NCBI GenBank assembly: GCA_018798825.1
Contig: CP076355.1
Location: 464,001-528,000 of the forward strand
Reading direction: 5' to 3'
Length of the DNA stretch: 64,000 bases
DNA from: Ochrobactrum sp. BTU1
Lineage (GTDB): Bacteria > Pseudomonadota > Alphaproteobacteria > Rhizobiales > Rhizobiaceae
This document shows positions 8,730 to 18,691 of the stretch, piece after piece; the first letter of the stretch is position 1, and each line of letters begins with the position of its first letter. A program made the translations under genes and the position numbers. The notes below the pieces were generated by a model. The model saw only the letters and a list, made by a program, of their open reading frames with translations. It searched no databases and was not told the DNA's origin.

Positions 8730-9698
8730 TTAGTTCGCGTAAACGCCTGCTTCTTCAATGACGGGGCGCCAGAGCTCGATTTCGCTCTCAAGTTTTGCTT
8801 TGAGTGCGGTCGGTGTTGCGTCTTCCTCTGACGACGGTACCGTGCCGAGATCTGCGAAGCGAGCGATGACGGTTTCATCCTTGAGTGCGACTTGAAGAGC
8901 TTTGCTCAGGCGCTCAACCACAGCTTCGTCCGTTCCGGCTGGAGCATAAAGGCCATGCCAGATACTGACATTAAAATTTGGAAAACCCTTTTCCGCTATG
9001 GTCGGCAGATCCGGCAGACTTGAAACGCGTTCCGGTACCGTGACAGCGAAAGCCTTTACCGACTTGTCACGGATTTGGTTGGTGGTATTTGTCGTCTGGT
9101 CACACATCAGATCAACCTGTCCACCCATAACGTCCGTCATTGCAGGACCGGTGCCCTGATAAGGAATTGTGGTCATCTGGGTGCCAAGCGCGTTCATCAG
9201 CAATAAGCCACATAGATGCGACGCCGCACCAATGCCCGCATTGGCATACATAACCTCTTCGCCATTGGTCTTGATGTATTCGATAACTTCCTCAACCGAG
9301 TTGGCTTCAAGATCCGAGCGGCCGATGATGGTCATCGGTACTTCTGTAACCAGACCGACATAGGAAAACGCTTCGAGCGGCTTATATGGAAGTTCGCGGT
9401 AAAGAGTGGCCGATGTAGCCATGCCGATATGATGAAGCAGCAGCGTGTGACCATCATTCTTTGCTTGAGCAGCCCTTGCCGCGCCGAGCGTTCCGCCTGC
9501 CCCGCCAACATTTTCAACGATAATCTGACTGCCCAGATCGCGGCTCATGGCCTGCGCAACAAGACGTGTCACGGTATCGGTCGGCCCACCTGCTGTGAAT
9601 GGCACAATGATCGTGATCGGTTGGTTTGGAAAGGATTGCGCAAACGCGGTTGCAGTAAGAGCGGTGAATGCCAAAGCAGTGAGAATTGCTTTTTTCAA
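8730..9698 (-). CDS. tctC: tripartite tricarboxylate transporter substrate-binding protein (Bug family)
   Basis: A 322-aa periplasmic Bug/TctC receptor. The signal peptide is KKAILTALAFTALTATAFAQ. The mature part starts SFPNQPITIIVPFTAGGPTD, the hallmark of the family, followed by VENVGGAGG. I infer a TTG start at 9698 because GGGAGGA lies 6 nt upstream and the signal peptide begins exactly there; the 40 residues further upstream look non-coding. It delivers the ligand to TctAB. The ligand is probably a carboxylate but cannot be read from the sequence. Confidence 0.93.
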   Translation of the reverse strand: MKKAILTALAFTALTATAFAQSFPNQPITIIVPFTAGGPTDTVTRLVAQAMSRDLGSQIIVENVGGAGGTLGAARAAQAKNDGHTLLLHHIGMATSATLYRELPYKPLEAFSYVGLVTEVPMTIIGRSDLEANSVEEVIEYIKTNGEEVMYANAGIGAASHLCGLLLMNALGTQMTTIPYQGTGPAMTDVMGGQVDLMCDQTTNTTNQIRDKSVKAFAVTVPERVSSLPDLPTIAEKGFPNFNVSIWHGLYAPAGTDEAVVERLSKALQVALKDETVIARFADLGTVPSSEEDATPTALKAKLESEIELWRPVIEEAGVYAN

Positions 9699-9903
9699 TT
9701 GAATTCCTCCCGGATGTCTTTTGCCCCTGATGCCCTGAAAAGGCTCGCGGTGTGGACGGGCGGAATAGAGCAAGCGGATACGATATGCCCGTTCACGCCG
9801 TGGTTCCTCCCAGACCACTTAATGCGATAACGCGGGCTGATCATTTACCGTGCAAGAAAAAGCTCGGCACAAACATGCTGTTCTTGTCATTTTGTTGATG
9901 GCC

Positions 9904-9955
9904 ATGGGTGGAAACGGTAACGTCGGCGTAATTATATGGGTGGATTTCCACCCAT
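9904..9955 (-). promoter_or_regulatory. presumed activator (UAS) sites upstream of tctC
   Basis: A perfect 20-bp palindrome lies at 9936-9955 (ATGGGTGGA-TT-TCCACCCAT). A second copy of the half-site ATGGGTGGA begins at 9904, exactly 32 bp away, about three helical turns. It sits between the sigma-54 activator gene and tctC, which suits enhancer binding by the activator. I found no convincing -24/-12 element downstream. A short-loop hairpin without a T-run is the alternative reading. Confidence 0.5.
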
Positions 9956-9963
9956 CTCGGCGT

Positions 9964-11316
9964 TCAGTCTTCTTGTGAGCTGATGAAGTTCTGCTTGTCC
10001 AAGTCGAACTTCTGCATCTTCTCGTAAAGTGATTTGCGCGATAGTCCGAGCGTTTCGTAGACGGGTTTAAGACTTCCGCGATGCATCACAAGCTCGCTTG
10101 CAATGATGCTTTTTTCAAACGCAGCAACGCGGTCGGCAAGACGCATCGGGCGTGTCTGATGTTTGCGATCATCATCAAATTGCAGGCCAAGTCCTAGCCC
10201 GAAACGGTCGGCCGCATTGCGCAGCTCGCGGACATTTCCCGGCCATTCACGCTCCGTAAGCGTGGTTATCAGGTGAGGCGGAACAGGGGTTGGGTCGTTG
10301 CGATAGCGTGCGGCTGCTTCGTTGACGAGTTTGAGGAAAAGCACAGGAACATCTTCACGCCGCTCTGCGAGCGATGGCACTTTAATCGTCACGACATTGA
10401 GCCTGTAAAGCAGGTCGGCACGGAAGCGGCCAGCAGCCACTTCATCTTCCAGATTGGCTTTGCTGGTCGCAATGAAGCGAACATCCAACGGATAAATTTC
10501 GTTCGATCCCAGCCGCGTGATTGTACGCTCCTGAATAACGCGCAGCAATTTCGCCTGCGTGTCGATGGGCATGGTTGCGATTTCATCAAGAAGAATCGTT
10601 CCTCCTTGTGCGAGTTCAAACTTGCCAAAGCGGGCCCGCATCGCACCAGGGAAAGCCCCCGGTTCATGGCCGAACAATTCGCTTTCGATGAGATTACTCG
10701 GAAGTGCGGCACAGTTAATCGCGATAAAAGGTTTGTCGGCGCGGGTGCTCAGATCATGCAACGTCCGCGCGACGACTTCCTTGCCCGTGCCCGTTGCACC
10801 GACGATCAGAACATCGGCGTCTGTAGGACCGACGGCGCGGACATGATAGCGCAAATCAATCATGACCTGCGTTCGCCCGACAAGTCGTTGCTCGATGTCG
10901 TCTTTTTGTCCGGCAGCTGCACGAAGGAGGCGGTTCTCCATGACCAGTTGCCGGCGGTCGAGTGCACGCCCAACCGTCTCTGCAAGTTGCTGCATGGCAA
11001 AAGGCTTTTCGAGAAAATCATATGCGCCGTCACGCATCGCACGTACTGCCAATTGCACATCGCCATGACCTGTAAACACAATGACGGGTGTTTCCGGATC
11101 CAGCTCATGAATGCGTGACATGAGGGTCAGACCATCCATGCCGGGCATACGAATATCGGTGACAACAATGCCTTTAAAGCCAAAGCCGACCAGCTCAAGC
11201 GCACGTTCCGCATTTGACAATTGGCGCACGCGATATCCCATGAATTTAAGTCCAAGTGCTATCGCTTCTCGGGTCTCTTCTTCGTCATCAATAAGGAGGA
11301 TTTCGCCAACACTCAT
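9964..11316 (-). CDS. sigma-54-dependent response regulator, DctD-like
   Basis: A 450-aa NtrC-family activator. Receiver domain: D10/D11 acidic pair, phospho-acceptor D54 (VTDIRMPG) and a C-terminal EKPF motif. AAA+ domain: Walker A GATGTGKE and Walker B-like GGTILLDEI. C-terminal Fis-type HTH: YETLGLSRKSLYEKMQKF. The sigma-54 contact loop reads GAFPGA (Pro at about 223) instead of canonical GAFTGA. I chose ATG at 11316 because it overlaps the kinase stop (ATGA) and begins MSVGEILLIDDE. It probably activates tctCBA together with the preceding kinase. Confidence 0.93.
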   Translation of the reverse strand: MSVGEILLIDDEEETREAIALGLKFMGYRVRQLSNAERALELVGFGFKGIVVTDIRMPGMDGLTLMSRIHELDPETPVIVFTGHGDVQLAVRAMRDGAYDFLEKPFAMQQLAETVGRALDRRQLVMENRLLRAAAGQKDDIEQRLVGRTQVMIDLRYHVRAVGPTDADVLIVGATGTGKEVVARTLHDLSTRADKPFIAINCAALPSNLIESELFGHEPGAFPGAMRARFGKFELAQGGTILLDEIATMPIDTQAKLLRVIQERTITRLGSNEIYPLDVRFIATSKANLEDEVAAGRFRADLLYRLNVVTIKVPSLAERREDVPVLFLKLVNEAAARYRNDPTPVPPHLITTLTEREWPGNVRELRNAADRFGLGLGLQFDDDRKHQTRPMRLADRVAAFEKSIIASELVMHRGSLKPVYETLGLSRKSLYEKMQKFDLDKQNFISSQED

Positions 11317-13160
11317 ATGTCTTTTCCGGTTTCTTGCTTGGTTGGAGCAGTCGCCTGATGGAGATTTATGCAAAACTCGGCACCACCCTCCGTTAAATTT
11401 TGCACGGAGAGTTCCCCATCAAAATCTTTGACGATGTTGTAGGAAATAGAGAGACCCAGACCCAAGCCTTTGCCCACGCCCTTGGTCGAGAAAAATGGAT
11501 CATAAATGCGGGCCGCTATAGCATCCGGAACACCAGGGCCATTATCCGTGATCGCGATCTGAACCTTTTCAGGCTCTGTCTTGATTTCAATACCAATAAA
11601 TCGGCTCGCTTGACCTTCAACGGCATCAGCTGCATTTGAGATGATGTTGACGAGCACCTGCTGCAGACGCACGGAGTCCGCTACCACCCAGGTCTCTTCG
11701 TCTTGCTGGTTGAAGGAGAGATCAACCTTCGCGACGCTCAGGCGCCATGAAATGATTTCCTTCGTATCACGTATGACATCCTGCACTTTCACAGCGCGTA
11801 GCTTTTTGTTGGGTCGTCGGGCAAAGTTGCGCAGATGTTTGCTGATACTCGTCATGCGCTCGACGACCTTTAATATCCGGTCCAGCCCCGCTTTAGCATC
11901 GCGCTCGCGCCCCTGATCGAGCATCAGACCAGAGACTTCGGCATAAGCGCGGACTGCGGCCAACGGTTGATTGAACTCATGCGATAGCGCCGCTGACATC
12001 TGCCCAAGTGCCGCAAGTTTTCCGGCGTGAACAAGTTCGACCTGCGTCCGCCGCAACTGCCGCTCGGTTGCTCTGCGTTCTTCGACTTCGCTTGCCAGTT
12101 TGTTGTTTGCCGTCGCCAGTTCAACGGTACGTGCCGCAACACGAAACTCCAATTGCTCCTTGATTTCACGCTGGGCTGCGAGACGTTCGGCGAGCCGTGT
12201 GCGGTTCTGCAGAAAGACAGCAATGGCCATTGCGCCGAGCCCAACCAGCAGCAGGAGGGCAAGCACGGAGGTATAAGCCTGGTTTCGGGCTGAGCGCGTC
12301 GCCTGCAGCACGCTGACGGTCCAACCGGCATCGGCCATTTCTTCCGATAGGATCAGATATTCAATGGTGCGCTCTGCGTCATCCATCTCAAGCAAAGTGT
12401 CACCACGGTCCGTTTGCGTGCCGCGGACCGGTATTTCGATCAGCGGTGTTTCTGCATAGCGACGGGTGTGAGCCGTGCGTGCAATCTGCTCAGCAGTGAG
12501 AGGGCCTATACTTTTAAACAGCCAATCGGGTCGCCCCGACATGAAGATTATGCCTTCGGGATCAGTCACGATGATTTCGAAATCATTGCCATGCCATGAC
12601 CGCTCAATCACATCCATGTCGACTTTGAAAGCAAGAACACCGCGTGCTTGACCATCGACCATTACCGGGGCGCTGAAATAGTAACCGCGTTTTCCGGATG
12701 TTGTGCCGAGTGCGAAGAACCTGCCGCTGTCCCCCGCGATTGCATCGAAGAAATAGGGACGGTAGCTGAAATTCTCTCCGACAAAAGGCCTTTGTTCATT
12801 GTAGTTTGAGGCGGCAATTGTCAAGCCTTCGTCGTTCATCAGATAGATGTCTGAGGATTCGAGCAGATTATTGATGGATTGCAGATACTGATTTACTGCC
12901 AGCACATTTTGAGTTGAAGGATTGCGTACCAGATTTTGAATGGTGTCGTGTTCAGCAATGAGGGCCGGTAGCTTCTCATAGCGCGCCAATTGGCCGGCAA
13001 GCGCCGATGAAGCCAGACCCAAAGTGTTGGCACCACGCTGATGCAACCCATTTAGTGCGATAGACATCATATGTTTGGTGCCGAAAACGGCAATCAGGAC
13101 CGATAAAAAAAAGGCTAGTATAGCCAAAGTCATCCAGTCAAATCGCCAATGCCATCTCAT
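11313..13160 (-). CDS. sensor histidine kinase, DctB-like
   Basis: A 615-aa membrane sensor kinase. A transmembrane segment at residues 10-30 is followed by a long periplasmic double-Cache/PAS-like sensor domain, a second membrane span near 285-305, a coiled-coil linker (ERLAAQREIKEQLEFR) and the kinase core. The phospho-acceptor is H394 (ALSHEFNQPLAAVRAY). ATP-lid motifs are NIISNAADAV, DNGPGVP and GKGLGLGLSI. The organisation matches DctB of C4-dicarboxylate systems. A strong GGAGGAGG ribosome-binding site precedes ATG 13160. It is co-transcribed with the sigma-54 activator, and it presumably senses the compound imported by TctABC. Confidence 0.92.
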   Translation of the reverse strand: MRWHWRFDWMTLAILAFFLSVLIAVFGTKHMMSIALNGLHQRGANTLGLASSALAGQLARYEKLPALIAEHDTIQNLVRNPSTQNVLAVNQYLQSINNLLESSDIYLMNDEGLTIAASNYNEQRPFVGENFSYRPYFFDAIAGDSGRFFALGTTSGKRGYYFSAPVMVDGQARGVLAFKVDMDVIERSWHGNDFEIIVTDPEGIIFMSGRPDWLFKSIGPLTAEQIARTAHTRRYAETPLIEIPVRGTQTDRGDTLLEMDDAERTIEYLILSEEMADAGWTVSVLQATRSARNQAYTSVLALLLLVGLGAMAIAVFLQNRTRLAERLAAQREIKEQLEFRVAARTVELATANNKLASEVEERRATERQLRRTQVELVHAGKLAALGQMSAALSHEFNQPLAAVRAYAEVSGLMLDQGRERDAKAGLDRILKVVERMTSISKHLRNFARRPNKKLRAVKVQDVIRDTKEIISWRLSVAKVDLSFNQQDEETWVVADSVRLQQVLVNIISNAADAVEGQASRFIGIEIKTEPEKVQIAITDNGPGVPDAIAARIYDPFFSTKGVGKGLGLGLSISYNIVKDFDGELSVQNLTEGGAEFCINLHQATAPTKQETGKDI

Positions 13161-13451
13161 TCCACCTCCTCCAAGACAGGTATAAAAACTTATACTGTGC
13201 TGAAAAATCCTATATGGAAAATTTCATCATCAAAAACATTACGGGCATATAGCCATAATATTCGATGCTCAGTGCCTGAAAAAATCAATATTTGATAATT
13301 TCGGGTTTGGAGACTGGATATTCTTTTAAAGCATCAAAAGGCAATTTAAATGCAAGCTTTTATCCATGATACGAGATGAAAAATTTAACTGTAAAAATGG
13401 TCTGGTGGTGCATTACGCGCCACCAGACCATTAAGTTGTAAATTGGCTGAT
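13161..13451. other. intergenic region, AT-rich
   Basis: It holds the promoter side of the kinase gene and the terminator of the convergent-side autotransporter. I see no other coding signal. Confidence 0.6.
13391..13432 (-). terminator. terminator of second autotransporter gene
   Basis: The 13-bp perfect stem AATGGTCTGGTGG / CCACCAGACCATT (13396-13408 and 13420-13432) has an 11-nt loop. On the minus strand it is followed by a short T-run (ATTTTTACAG). Confidence 0.85.
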
Positions 13452-16270
13452 TTAGAACGAAACAGATAGTTTTACATTGAAACCGTTCTGTTTCACATCC
13501 TTGGCAAACTGACCGGTGTAGGCGACCCCAAGAACTGTCGACGGCAGCAGATTGAAGTCCAGCCCTGCCTCAAGCGTAGCGACGTCTTTTGCGACGGGAG
13601 TTCCCCCAACAGTGAAAATGTCGGAACCCGTGAAACGCGCGGAGGATTCTGAATCAACGTCACCATAAGCGTGTCGCCAGCCAATATCGGCTCTTGCTTT
13701 CGGTGAAATGTTGCCCAGATCAAACGTCGTCGCCGCGCGCAGACAAAGTGTTGTAAAGACGGTGTTGGTCTTGTCGGAATCTACATCCAACGCAGCAAGT
13801 GTATTGCCGGTTTCATTAAAGCCATTGGTCTTGTGATGGACATTCGTCAAATTGGCATAAGGCTCAAAAGTGCTTCTGCCAACTGCGATTTTGTAGCCAA
13901 GTTCACCAAAGGCAACCAGGCTGCTGGCATCATAATCTGCATTTAGATGATCGGAGAACCCGTTAAAAGCAACAGATCGCTCAGTTTCCAGCTGATGCCA
14001 AGTATAAGCGATGCCGGAACTGAACGCGAGCACGCCATGCGACATCGCCCATTGCGATCCTGCATAGACTCCAAGTGTGTAGTTGTCGCTATTGCCCGAT
14101 GAAGCACGGTCATTGCTGTGAAAGCTCGTCTGTCCATAGCCCGCCAGCACGCCGACACGCCAGCTATCAGCGATAGTGGTGTCTATACCTGCCACGAAAC
14201 CGCCTGACGAAGCCCTGAACTCGCCGACATTGCTATTGCCGTCCTGTTTAAGCCAGTGGCCATAGGCTTGCGCCCACCCACCATAAGTCGCGGCTATTCT
14301 GTCTTTATCGACAACGCTGTTAAATGCCGTAGGCTGCTTGCTCTCCGGTCCGTAGCCGAGAGGCTCGATTGAAGGCGTTGCGACAGGCTCATTGAAAGCA
14401 GAGCGCAAGCGATTGGTTATAGCATTCTGTGTCAGCAGGGTATTTTCGATCAGTGCTGATTTAGCTGATGCATGCACTTCACCGGATAATGCATCAAAGC
14501 TGCTCTGGATTGTTGCTTGATCGTCGCCCAAAGTAACAAGAGCGGTGTAAAGTGCGTTCCCATCAGCCTTGAGGGTATCCAATGCACCGGCCAATGACCG
14601 CTGATTTGCGGTCATAGCCTTGTTGGCAAATTTCATATCGTTCCGCGATAGCTTCAGATCGACCGTTTTTTTCGCATAGTCATAAATAAGCTCTGGTGTC
14701 AGGAATGCGAAGTTCGAGGTTACGCCGTTGAATGCGCCGGTTAGTTCTTTTCCAACGGTCAGGATGCGATAGGTCGAAAAAGGGTTATAGTTGCCGCTTG
14801 CACCAACATGGAGTACGGAGCCACCATTGAGCGAAGCTTTGCCAGAAACGTAAACATGATCAGATGCATTGTTTTTTGGATCAACGTTAACCTGATAGGA
14901 CGAGCCAGCGGCAAAAATCAGATCGCCATTGATTGTCAGTCCCCCGTTCAGATTGCCAGGTGCAAGGATGCCTCCCGAAGCAATTGTCACAGTCGAAAGC
15001 GCATCGGTTGTTCCAATCGCGCCTGAGCCGCCCAACGCACCACTACCGCTGACAAGTACGTCGCCGCCAAGCTTGTTGCCGATCAGCAATGTGCCGCCTT
15101 CAACATATGTCTTGCCTTGGAAAAGTGAATTGTCGCCCGACAGAAGTGTTTTGCCAGAACTCTGATGCAGTTCATGGGTTCCAACGGTGATGCCGTCTTT
15201 CCAAGTATTGCCATCAATGTGTCTGCTGATCAATTTCCCGGAGAACTCGTAAAGCTCATTGTTGTGACTGAAATCGAGCGTTGTTTTGCCGTTTCCAAAC
15301 CAGATTTCATCGGCGTTGAGCTTGGCATTTGAGCCAGAAATTGTGACGGACGAGTTAGAGCCGGCGAGAATCCCCATTCTGAGGGAATTGGTGTTCAGCG
15401 TTCCACCGTCGCGCACGATGATGGCGGACTTCCCGGAAGTTCCTGCCAGAATAGGGCCGGTCGGTACGACAGTGCCGTTGCCGCTTACTTCAAGCAAACC
15501 TTCTGAGCCAGCCTGCGTAGCCAGGCGAATTCGTGCACTTTTGAGTTTGGCGCCATTTTCGACCTTAATGTCGGCTTTGCCATAAAAGCCGACGTAGAAT
15601 TCATTGACGTCGATTGACGAGCCTTTACCCCCAAGAAGCAAGCTGCCTTGACCGTCAGTGTCATAACCGACGAAGAGGTCTTCTCCACTGAGAGCGCCGC
15701 CGTCCGCGATGGTCATAGTGCCTTTGCCGCCGGAACCGATATCCATTGAATAGTCGAAAGACCAATGTGATCCGGTGCCAGTGATTGTAGCATTGCCGAC
15801 GGATCCTGCACCCCAGCCAACAGCCGAGAAAGAGCCGCTTGTAACCTTTGCGCCTTTTTCAATCGACAGAGTGCCGATGCCGTCATTGCCAACTATGAGC
15901 TGCTCGATATTGTTCCAAGCAGAGTTTGGTCCAATGACAAGGACTTCGCCTTCAGAACCAGCAACATCGCCGACGATACCGCGCAGGTTTTCGAGGGTGC
16001 CACCGTTAGAAATGACAAGGCTGGCTTGTTTGCCGCTTGTCGTTCCGACGATTGCGTTGTCACTCGGATGAGATACCTGGAACCATTTATCTCAACCGCG
16101 CCTTCATCAACCGTTACTGGCAACAGAGTAGGTGCCATGCTTGCAAAGCAAGGGGGCGATCCACCCGGTAAACTGCAACTGGCTGCGGCAGTGTCCAATC
16201 CCGATATGCTCATCAGAAATGCGAGCGTCACTATAGAGCTGCTCGATAGCAGCATCTCAGGCTTTTTCAT
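13452..16270 (-). pseudogene. autotransporter gene with N-terminal frameshift
   Basis: Two overlapping minus-strand frames together encode one autotransporter of about 930 aa. Frame one starts at ATG 16270 (GGAGGGG ribosome-binding site) with signal peptide MKKPEMLLSSSSIVTLAFLM...TAAAS and runs to about EGAVEINGS (near nt 16085). The protein then continues in another frame as WFQVSHPSDNAIVGTTSGKQ through repeated glycine-rich beta strands (IVGNDGIGTLSIEKGAKV) to a barrel at the C-terminus ending KLSVSF. The second frame has a TGA just upstream of the switch, so one frame change is needed near 16075-16090. The barrel is paralogous to that of the EEP autotransporter (both have ALSGEVHAS and SSGNSDNY/SSGHSDNY). 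It may be a true pseudogene, phase variation or a sequencing error. Confidence 0.8.
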
Positions 16271-16481
16271 TATCCCCTCCCACGGCTTTCTGCCGTCCCA
16301 CAGCTTATTTAGCGTGTCCTTAAACGCCCCACTAGTTGAATCACAAACATTGCGCAAAGATTGCGTGTATAATTCTTGCTTTTGGTTCAGAGGGGTTGTT
16401 CGCCTTATTGTCCCAGGGAGTTGCGGCAATGCAACTCCCTGGAAAGACGAGTTCGGCGAACCTTGTATGGAAGGAGTGAGG

Positions 16482-17042
16482 TTAGATATCGCGGGTCCGA
16501 TTTCCAAAGTTTACCAAGATGAACTGACCCGCATAAGCTGCAATCGCTGCTTTGAAGAGATCACCGGGTACGAAGGCTAAATCTCCAATTATGGCGCTCC
16601 ATGGAGAGAGGCCGACATAGGCGATAAGCCATGCTACACCGAAGATGTGGTCGATAATAACGCCGATCGTTGCAGCGATGAAAAAGCCTGCGAAGGTTTT
16701 CCAGCCACCGCTCGTGCTATGGGCCACCTTATTTGAAATCCAGCCCGTTATGAACGCCGCAGGCAAGAACCCCACCAGATATCCAGCGGTTGGGCTGAAG
16801 AAGATGCCTAGGCCGCCTCTGCCTCCGGAAAGAACAGGTAAGCCAATTGCGACGAGTGCTATCAGCAGCAAGACTGAAAGCGCTCCACCGCGGGCGCCCA
16901 GTACCACGCCAGCGAGCAGGACGCCCAGACTTTGGGCATGAATAGGTACAGGTACGAAGGTAAGCATGATGGGTGGTATCAAGCCTAACACCACGATTAT
17001 TGCTGTAAACAGCGCGATCATAACCAAAGATCTCGTTTGCAC
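16482..17042 (-). CDS. bioY: biotin ECF transporter S component BioY
   Basis: A 186-aa, roughly six-helix membrane protein. It is the substrate-capturing subunit of the biotin energy-coupling-factor transporter. BioY hallmarks are PVPIHAQSLGVLLAG (PVPxTxQ-like motif), GARGGALSVLLLIALVAIGLP and SPTAGYLVGF. The start is GTG at 17042 with AAGG upstream. It is third in a bioM-bioN-bioY operon, the rhizobial order. Confidence 0.95.
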   Translation of the reverse strand: MQTRSLVMIALFTAIIVVLGLIPPIMLTFVPVPIHAQSLGVLLAGVVLGARGGALSVLLLIALVAIGLPVLSGGRGGLGIFFSPTAGYLVGFLPAAFITGWISNKVAHSTSGGWKTFAGFFIAATIGVIIDHIFGVAWLIAYVGLSPWSAIIGDLAFVPGDLFKAAIAAYAGQFILVNFGNRTRDI

Positions 17043-17099
17043 GTCGTGTACCTTTTTGCTGACGATATTGTGGCCGTAAGCGGCGGCGCGCCTACGTTT

Positions 17100-17717
17100 C
17101 TAATTGTGCTTGCGCTGTTGCGAGCGAATGCATCTCGCGTCAATTGCGTTTGCAATTTCATCTGCACTTTGCATTGTGCCAATTACCATCGGTACGATCA
17201 CCGTGGATAGCCGCATTTTCAATCCCCGCGCACGATGAGCTTCCGCTACCGATTTATAGTGTGCGTGAACCTCAGGCACGAAGCGAATAACGAGCCCAAT
17301 CGCTAAACCAATGTCACGAGCGTTGCCTATGCCAATTGCTTCAAATGGTCGTGCGGCTCTGGTTATCGTGTCGATGAACTGACCAATCGTTGTCGTGGCC
17401 GTAATGACGGTTGCAAAAAGGCTCAATGAGCCCAGCCGCATTAGGACGATGGAAGCCGCTTCAAAACTGTTAGCATAGGCCGTCCACACAACGACAACGG
17501 CAATCGTCAGTAAGAGTGGCCAAGATTTTAGCCATTGAACGACCGCTGAACGACAAAAGGCGAGGGAACTCAACGCCACGAGAGCGGTTAAAATTCCAAG
17601 GGCGAGTGGAGTGTTGAGCATGAACAGAACAACACTTAACCCGAAAAGAGCAATGAGCTTGATTGCTGGTGGCAGTCTATGGATTGGCCCATCGCCGAGC
17701 GATTCATAGAAGTTCAT
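17100..17717 (-). CDS. bioN: energy-coupling factor transmembrane protein BioN
   Basis: A 205-aa T component of the biotin ECF transporter, coupling ATP hydrolysis by BioM to BioY. It has several hydrophobic segments and the cytoplasmic helix with EAHRARGLKMR, the Ala-Arg-Gly coupling motif. The start overlaps the bioM stop (ATGA), indicating translational coupling. The short form (about 200 aa) is typical of dedicated BioN. Confidence 0.93.
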   Translation of the reverse strand: MNFYESLGDGPIHRLPPAIKLIALFGLSVVLFMLNTPLALGILTALVALSSLAFCRSAVVQWLKSWPLLLTIAVVVVWTAYANSFEAASIVLMRLGSLSLFATVITATTTIGQFIDTITRAARPFEAIGIGNARDIGLAIGLVIRFVPEVHAHYKSVAEAHRARGLKMRLSTVIVPMVIGTMQSADEIANAIDARCIRSQQRKHN

Positions 17718-18451
17718 GAGACTAACGCCAGATAACGCGCAATCGTCTCATCAGCGGGGCCATCCTCGACGAGTTTACCCTGATGGAAAAGCAGCACACG
17801 GTCGAAGCCCGACAACAAGGTTAAATCGTGGCTGACCACGATAACATTTTCCTTAAGCTCACGGATGGTCCGCTCCACTATATTTCTATTTCTCAAGTCG
17901 AGCTGATTAGTCGGTTCGTCCATGATGACAATATCAGGTTCCGTGGCAAGAACCGACGCGAGCGCTGCAAGCTGCAACTCACCTCCGGATAGCTCATGTG
18001 CGCGGCGTTCGGACAGATGCGCTATCCCAATGCGATCAAGTGCCGCTGAAACCGTGTTCGCCAATTCTTGCTTTCTCAGCCCACGCGATTGCAGGCCTAA
18101 TGCAACGTCGTCTTTGATTAGTGGCAGTACGATCTGGTTCGCGGGGTTCTGAAAAATATAGCCGACGGCTGCGCGCACTTTCGCACCGTCAGTTGCTGTG
18201 TCATGGCCATTTGTCAAAACGCGTCCCGACGATGGCAGAACAAGTCCATTCACCATGCGTGAAAAGGTGGTCTTCCCTGATCCATTGAGGCCAATGATAC
18301 CAATGCGCCGTTCTGAAAGCTCAAGCGAAAGCGGTTCCAGAACCACTTTATCGGCAAACTGCGCCTCGGCTTTATCAAACAGAATGTTCAACTCTTGATC
18401 CCACACAAAATAATTTTGCTTTGCCTGCGATGACCATGTTTGGTCTAGCAT
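17714..18451 (-). CDS. bioM: biotin ECF transporter ATPase BioM
   Basis: ABC ATPase of the biotin transporter. It has Walker A GLNGSGKTT, Q-loop IFQNPANQ, signature LSGGELQ, Walker B IVIMDEPT and a switch His in VVSHD. The longest ORF starts at ATG 18451 with no visible ribosome-binding site. A TTG at 18391 (LNILFDKAEAQ), preceded by GGATCAAGAG, would give 225 aa and fits the family length better. I keep the longer frame and flag the alternative. It is first gene of bioMNY. I did not find a clear BioR operator upstream. Confidence 0.92.
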   Translation of the reverse strand: MLDQTWSSQAKQNYFVWDQELNILFDKAEAQFADKVVLEPLSLELSERRIGIIGLNGSGKTTFSRMVNGLVLPSSGRVLTNGHDTATDGAKVRAAVGYIFQNPANQIVLPLIKDDVALGLQSRGLRKQELANTVSAALDRIGIAHLSERRAHELSGGELQLAALASVLATEPDIVIMDEPTNQLDLRNRNIVERTIRELKENVIVVSHDLTLLSGFDRVLLFHQGKLVEDGPADETIARYLALVS

Positions 18452-18691
18452 GTAGTCAAAGCGGTTGGTTAAAGCTGATCAATGAGCAGTGCAATAAGGT
18501 CGTAATGCTTTTCTATCGTTGAGTTTGGATTTTTGATCTTTGCAAATGTTTCAACAAAACGACGGTGGCTTCGTCGATTTGATTAAATTGTCTACACAAA
18601 ATTTGTCATATCAAAGGCTTGCACGGTTGATCCATCGGTGGAACTCTGATCTTCTTATTTCCAAGGCGTTACTTAGGGAGGGGATCGCTGA

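Noticed and set aside
9819-9903. Sigma-54 promoter for tctC
   Set aside because: The best GG-N10-GC spacings I could find do not match TGGCAC-N5-TTGC; a TTGC candidate near 9850 lacks the upstream GG.
18452-18691. BioR operator upstream of bioM
   Set aside because: No TTATMKATAA-like sequence is seen, so no regulator is assigned to bioMNY.
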